This document shows positions 63,101 to 64,000 of a DNA stretch of 64,000 nt, piece after piece. The DNA is from Apteryx mantelli (Eukaryota > Chordata > Aves > Apterygiformes > Apterygidae): the NCBI RefSeq assembly GCF_036417845.1, contig NC_089980.1, positions 42,530,501 to 42,594,500 on the forward strand, in the 5' to 3' direction. The first letter of the stretch is position 1, and the number at the start of each line of letters is the position of its first letter. Made by a program: the position numbers and the translations under genes. A model generated the notes under the pieces. That model saw only the letters and a program-made list of their open reading frames with translations, made no database searches and was not told the origin of the DNA.

Positions 63101-64000
63101 GGGACAAGTGGACAGAGAACAAACCCAAAGAATTGATTGTTATGTTGGCAGCTCTTCCAGCCGTACTGGCTATTTTTTCTGTTTGCTTTTTATCCATAAA
63201 ACACAGTTTCTTGTTACATTTGAATGCAAAAGAATCTCAGCAACAGGCTATAAAAAAATCTGAATTTTTTTTTTATACTTTGATTTTTAAGCCAACTTCA
63301 TGATTTAGGTAGCTCAAAAAATTTGCACACAAGAGATTCCAAAATCCATTGAATATATGACACAGGTGGTAGCAGCAGCATCTAGAAAAGCCCATGCAAA
63401 TGGAGAAGTGTTTGTCTGTTCAGGTAGCGTCCACAAATGCTTTATTCTGATAGATGTACTATTAATATGCCTGTGACCGAGGTTTCCTCATCTGAATTTT
63501 TGTGATTGGAAGCTCTTGTGATCACTGTCCTTTCAAATAATATGCCTGACCCTCTGTGATACTTTTTTTAGTATTTCCTTTAAAATAGCAGACCAACGTA
63601 AAGCCAGTAGCCTCCCAAGCGCATGCATCAATTTCAAAACTGTTAAATCTTGAAGCAAGATTGATTATGTCTGTACATTGCAGTCTCATGTAAATTCAGC
63701 ATTTGTTTTTCCTCTAATGAAAAGTTACTTCATTTTAATGAGAAAGAAAATATTTTAGTGCATGGTTTTATAACTGTAACTCTCCATTGTTTGAATCTGG
63801 AAGACAGTGCATACACAATATTGTTCCAGCCTTTAAAATGCTTGAAGTATGGGGCAAGCAGCAGACTTCTGGCAATCTTTAAATACGTTTTTGTCAATAA
63901 AGAATGAAACTTTAAAACATTTAAAGATAGTTGTGGGGACTGACTTGTGATGTCTGAGTTGGACTCATTCCACTTGTAGTTAATTTTGTCAATTAGTATT
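60131..64000 (+). other. KIF6: KIF6 intron 6, incomplete at window end
   Basis: A phase-0 intron of at least 3,870 bp. I looked for the next expected KIF6 exon (residues leading into the STRSH switch I motif) and did not find it. Apart from a MIR-like relic at about 62515-62660, I see no gene, RNA or repeat family. Confidence 0.8.
62515..62660 (+). repeat. MIR/CORE-SINE-like relic
   Basis: 'attgatgaggagtttaggtatgg' is followed by 'gctcacataggaaatctgtggcagaacttcagtctcc' and 'ctaatgctttacccc'. This follows the order of the old SINE stretch 'gatgaggaactgaggcacagag...cacacaggaaatctgtggcagagcaggg...ctagtgccctaacca'. It is strongly diverged. Confidence 0.55.

Overview
This is eukaryotic nuclear DNA from a sauropsid, most likely a bird. 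It is AT-rich and intron-dominated, with one CpG-island promoter. It carries CR1-type LINEs, one of which ends in the 3' octamer repeat (ATTCTGTG-like) typical of avian CR1, plus much older LINE and SINE relics. I see no prokaryotic operon, CRISPR array, rRNA or recognisable tRNA. The species cannot be fixed from the sequence.

The one gene I can establish is KIF6 (kinesin-9 family) on the + strand. The window holds its first six coding exons: 24389-24454, 25468-25577, 29764-29838, 47763-47910, 52347-52456 and 60001-60130. They join without a frame break into 213 codons. These cover the N-terminal half of the kinesin motor domain, including the Walker A/P-loop GQTGSGKT at 47800-47823. The rest of the motor (switch I, switch II), the neck, the coiled coils and the tail must lie beyond position 64000. 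KIF6 is known as a motor of motile (ependymal) cilia.

Layout: 1 to about 24000 is upstream intergenic DNA with no recognised gene. It holds a purine hexamer microsatellite (2559-2664), MIR-like fossils (about 3795-3885 and 15900-16060), an ancient L2-clade relic (about 16240-17330), a compound microsatellite (17841-17955), an L3/CR1 tail (about 20240-20335) and an ancient antisense CR1 relic (about 21690-22340). A CpG island (about 24020-24830) holds the promoter, 5'UTR and exon 1. Introns 1 to 6 fill the rest. Intron 2 contains a 2.4-kb defective sense CR1 (about 26850-29268). The 17.9-kb intron 3 contains an antisense CR1 fragment (about 38343-38836) and older fossils. Intron 6 runs off the right end.

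No undescribed biological system was found. The observations most worth checking are an open 168-bp exon-like segment with good splice signals in the upstream DNA (6449-6616), RFX/X-box-like inverted repeats just upstream of the KIF6 start, and several hairpins or inverted repeats. Repeat-family calls come from recognition of consensus-like stretches, not from a search, and their boundaries are approximate.
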